This document shows positions 53,565 to 54,446 of a stretch of DNA of 54,446 bases, piece after piece. The translations under genes and the position numbers were made by a program. The stretch's first letter is position 1; each line of letters opens with the position of its first letter. The DNA comes from Micromonospora endophytica (lineage in GTDB: Bacteria; Actinomycetota; Actinomycetes; Mycobacteriales; Micromonosporaceae): contig NZ_POTX01000008.1 in assembly GCF_003236305.1 (NCBI RefSeq), forward strand, positions 1 to 54,446. Direction: 5' to 3'. The notes under the pieces were generated by a model. It did not search any database. It saw nothing but the letters and a program-made list of their open reading frames with translations, and was not told where the DNA came from.

Positions 53565-54446
53565 ATGCAGCTCCATCAGCTGAAGTACTTCGTCGCGGTG
53601 GCTGAAGTACGACATTTCACCCAGGCGGCCGACATCGTCGGGATAACCCAGCCCTCGTTGAGTAAGCAAATTCACGCCCTGGAGGACACCCTCGGTGCGC
53701 CGCTCTTCGAGCGGGTAAGGGGCAACATCACCCTGACCGTCGCCGGGGAGGTGCTGCTGCCGCTGGCCAAGCGGATCCTCGCCGACGTCGAGACCGCCAC
53801 CCGCGAGGTGCAGGAGTTGGTCGGCCTGCGGCGCGGTCGGGTCCGCCTCGGCGCCACCCCCAGCCTGGCCACCTCCCTCGCGCCACCGGTGCTGCGCCGG
53901 TTCCGCGACGCCCATCCCACAGTGGACTTGCGGGTGGAGGAGGGCGGCTCCCAGGACCTGGTCCGCGACCTGCTCCGCGGTGATCTGGACCTGGCGCTGA
54001 TCATCATGCCCGCGCACGGCACCGACCCGGGGCTGCGGGTCGACCCGATCCTGACCGAGAGCCTGGTGGTCGCCTCCGTCGACCCGCTGCCGACCGCCTC
54101 GCCGACCGGCGAGCTGCGCATCACTGACCTGCGCGACCAACCCCTGGTGATGTTCCGCGAGGGGTACGACCTGCGCGATGCGACCCTTCAGGCATGCCGG
54201 GAGGCCGGGTTCGAGCCGACCCTCTCGGTGGACGGCGGGGAGATGGACGCCGTGCTTAGCTTCGTGGAGGCCGGGCTCGGCGTCGCCCTGGTGCCCGGCA
54301 TCGTGGTGGCCCGCCGCCCTGGCATCCGGGTCACCCGGCTCGCCCCGCCGGGCGTACGGCGCACCATAGTGGTGGCCCGCCGCCACGACGTGGTCCCCAC
54401 CCACGCAGGCCGCGAACTACGCCGCATCCTCCTCGACTACGTCCAC
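53565..54446 (+). CDS. LysR-family transcriptional regulator (3' end outside the window)
   Basis: The ATG at 53565 opens a frame that continues to the right edge (294 codons, no stop seen). The N-terminal winged helix reads QLKYFVAVAEVRHFTQAADI and TQPSLSKQIHALEDTLGAPL, followed by the linker helix and a periplasmic-binding-like effector domain (RLGATPSLATSLAPPVLRRF, DLALIIMP, GLGVALVPGIVV). LysR proteins usually control a divergent target, here sdhCAB. Effector unknown; a metabolite of the TCA cycle would be a guess only. Confidence 0.92.
   Translation, partial: MQLHQLKYFVAVAEVRHFTQAADIVGITQPSLSKQIHALEDTLGAPLFERVRGNITLTVAGEVLLPLAKRILADVETATREVQELVGLRRGRVRLGATPSLATSLAPPVLRRFRDAHPTVDLRVEEGGSQDLVRDLLRGDLDLALIIMPAHGTDPGLRVDPILTESLVVASVDPLPTASPTGELRITDLRDQPLVMFREGYDLRDATLQACREAGFEPTLSVDGGEMDAVLSFVEAGLGVALVPGIVVARRPGIRVTRLAPPGVRRTIVVARRHDVVPTHAGRELRRILLDYVH

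Overview
The window is high-GC actinobacterial DNA. GTG starts are frequent, genes commonly overlap by 4 bp (GTGA or ATGA), and the gene set (GlgE/GlgM alpha-glucan genes, a Tex protein, sdhCAB with a divergent LysR gene) fits a filamentous actinomycete, most likely a member of the Micromonosporaceae. That placement is inferred from gene content and codon style, not from a marker gene. No rRNA, tRNA or CRISPR array was seen.

Layout. (1) 1-14123 is mainly storage-glucan metabolism: an App1-type phosphatase, a small secreted protein with an internal duplication, glgB-glgE (minus), a TAT-exported GH78 alpha-L-rhamnosidase (minus), a PIN-toxin remnant, glgM (minus), and divergently glgC and pgm (plus), joined by three copies of a 60-bp repeat that form an uninterrupted reading frame. 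(2) 14216-41566 is a surface-polysaccharide locus of about 27 kb. It holds a PglF/CapD-type dehydratase, two Wzy-like polymerases or ligases, two Wzx-like flippases, an initiating phosphoglycosyltransferase, six GT4-type glycosyltransferases, a gmd/perosamine-synthase pair, a PglD-type acetyltransferase, the three-enzyme UDP-L-FucNAc pathway (FnlA, FnlB, FnlC), a WbuB-like transferase, two further epimerase/reductases, a second acetyltransferase and a 673-residue protein of unknown function with a phage-tail-like C-terminus. (3) 41607-54446 is mostly housekeeping: a small hypothetical gene, tex, dgt, an asparagine-synthetase-like gene, an MBL-fold hydrolase, an in-frame chimera of an alcohol dehydrogenase end and a beta-lactamase end, sdhC-sdhA-sdhB, and a LysR gene that runs off the right edge.

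How the genes fit together. GlgC makes ADP-glucose, GlgM makes maltose-1-phosphate from it, GlgE polymerises that into alpha-1,4-glucan and GlgB branches it; Pgm links glucose-6-P and glucose-1-P. In the polysaccharide locus the precursor genes predict GDP-perosamine (Gmd plus Per), possibly N-acetylated by the PglD-like enzyme, and UDP-L-FucNAc (FnlA, FnlB, FnlC). The phosphoglycosyltransferase would start the lipid-linked repeat unit, the GT4 enzymes extend it, and Wzx/Wzy flip and polymerise it.

Most notable: the tandem-repeat ORF between glgC and pgm; the 673-residue unknown protein; the ADH/beta-lactamase chimera; a 52-bp palindromic element present four times, in a constant orientation to the preceding gene end wherever that end is visible; and the predicted FucNAc/perosamine glycan.
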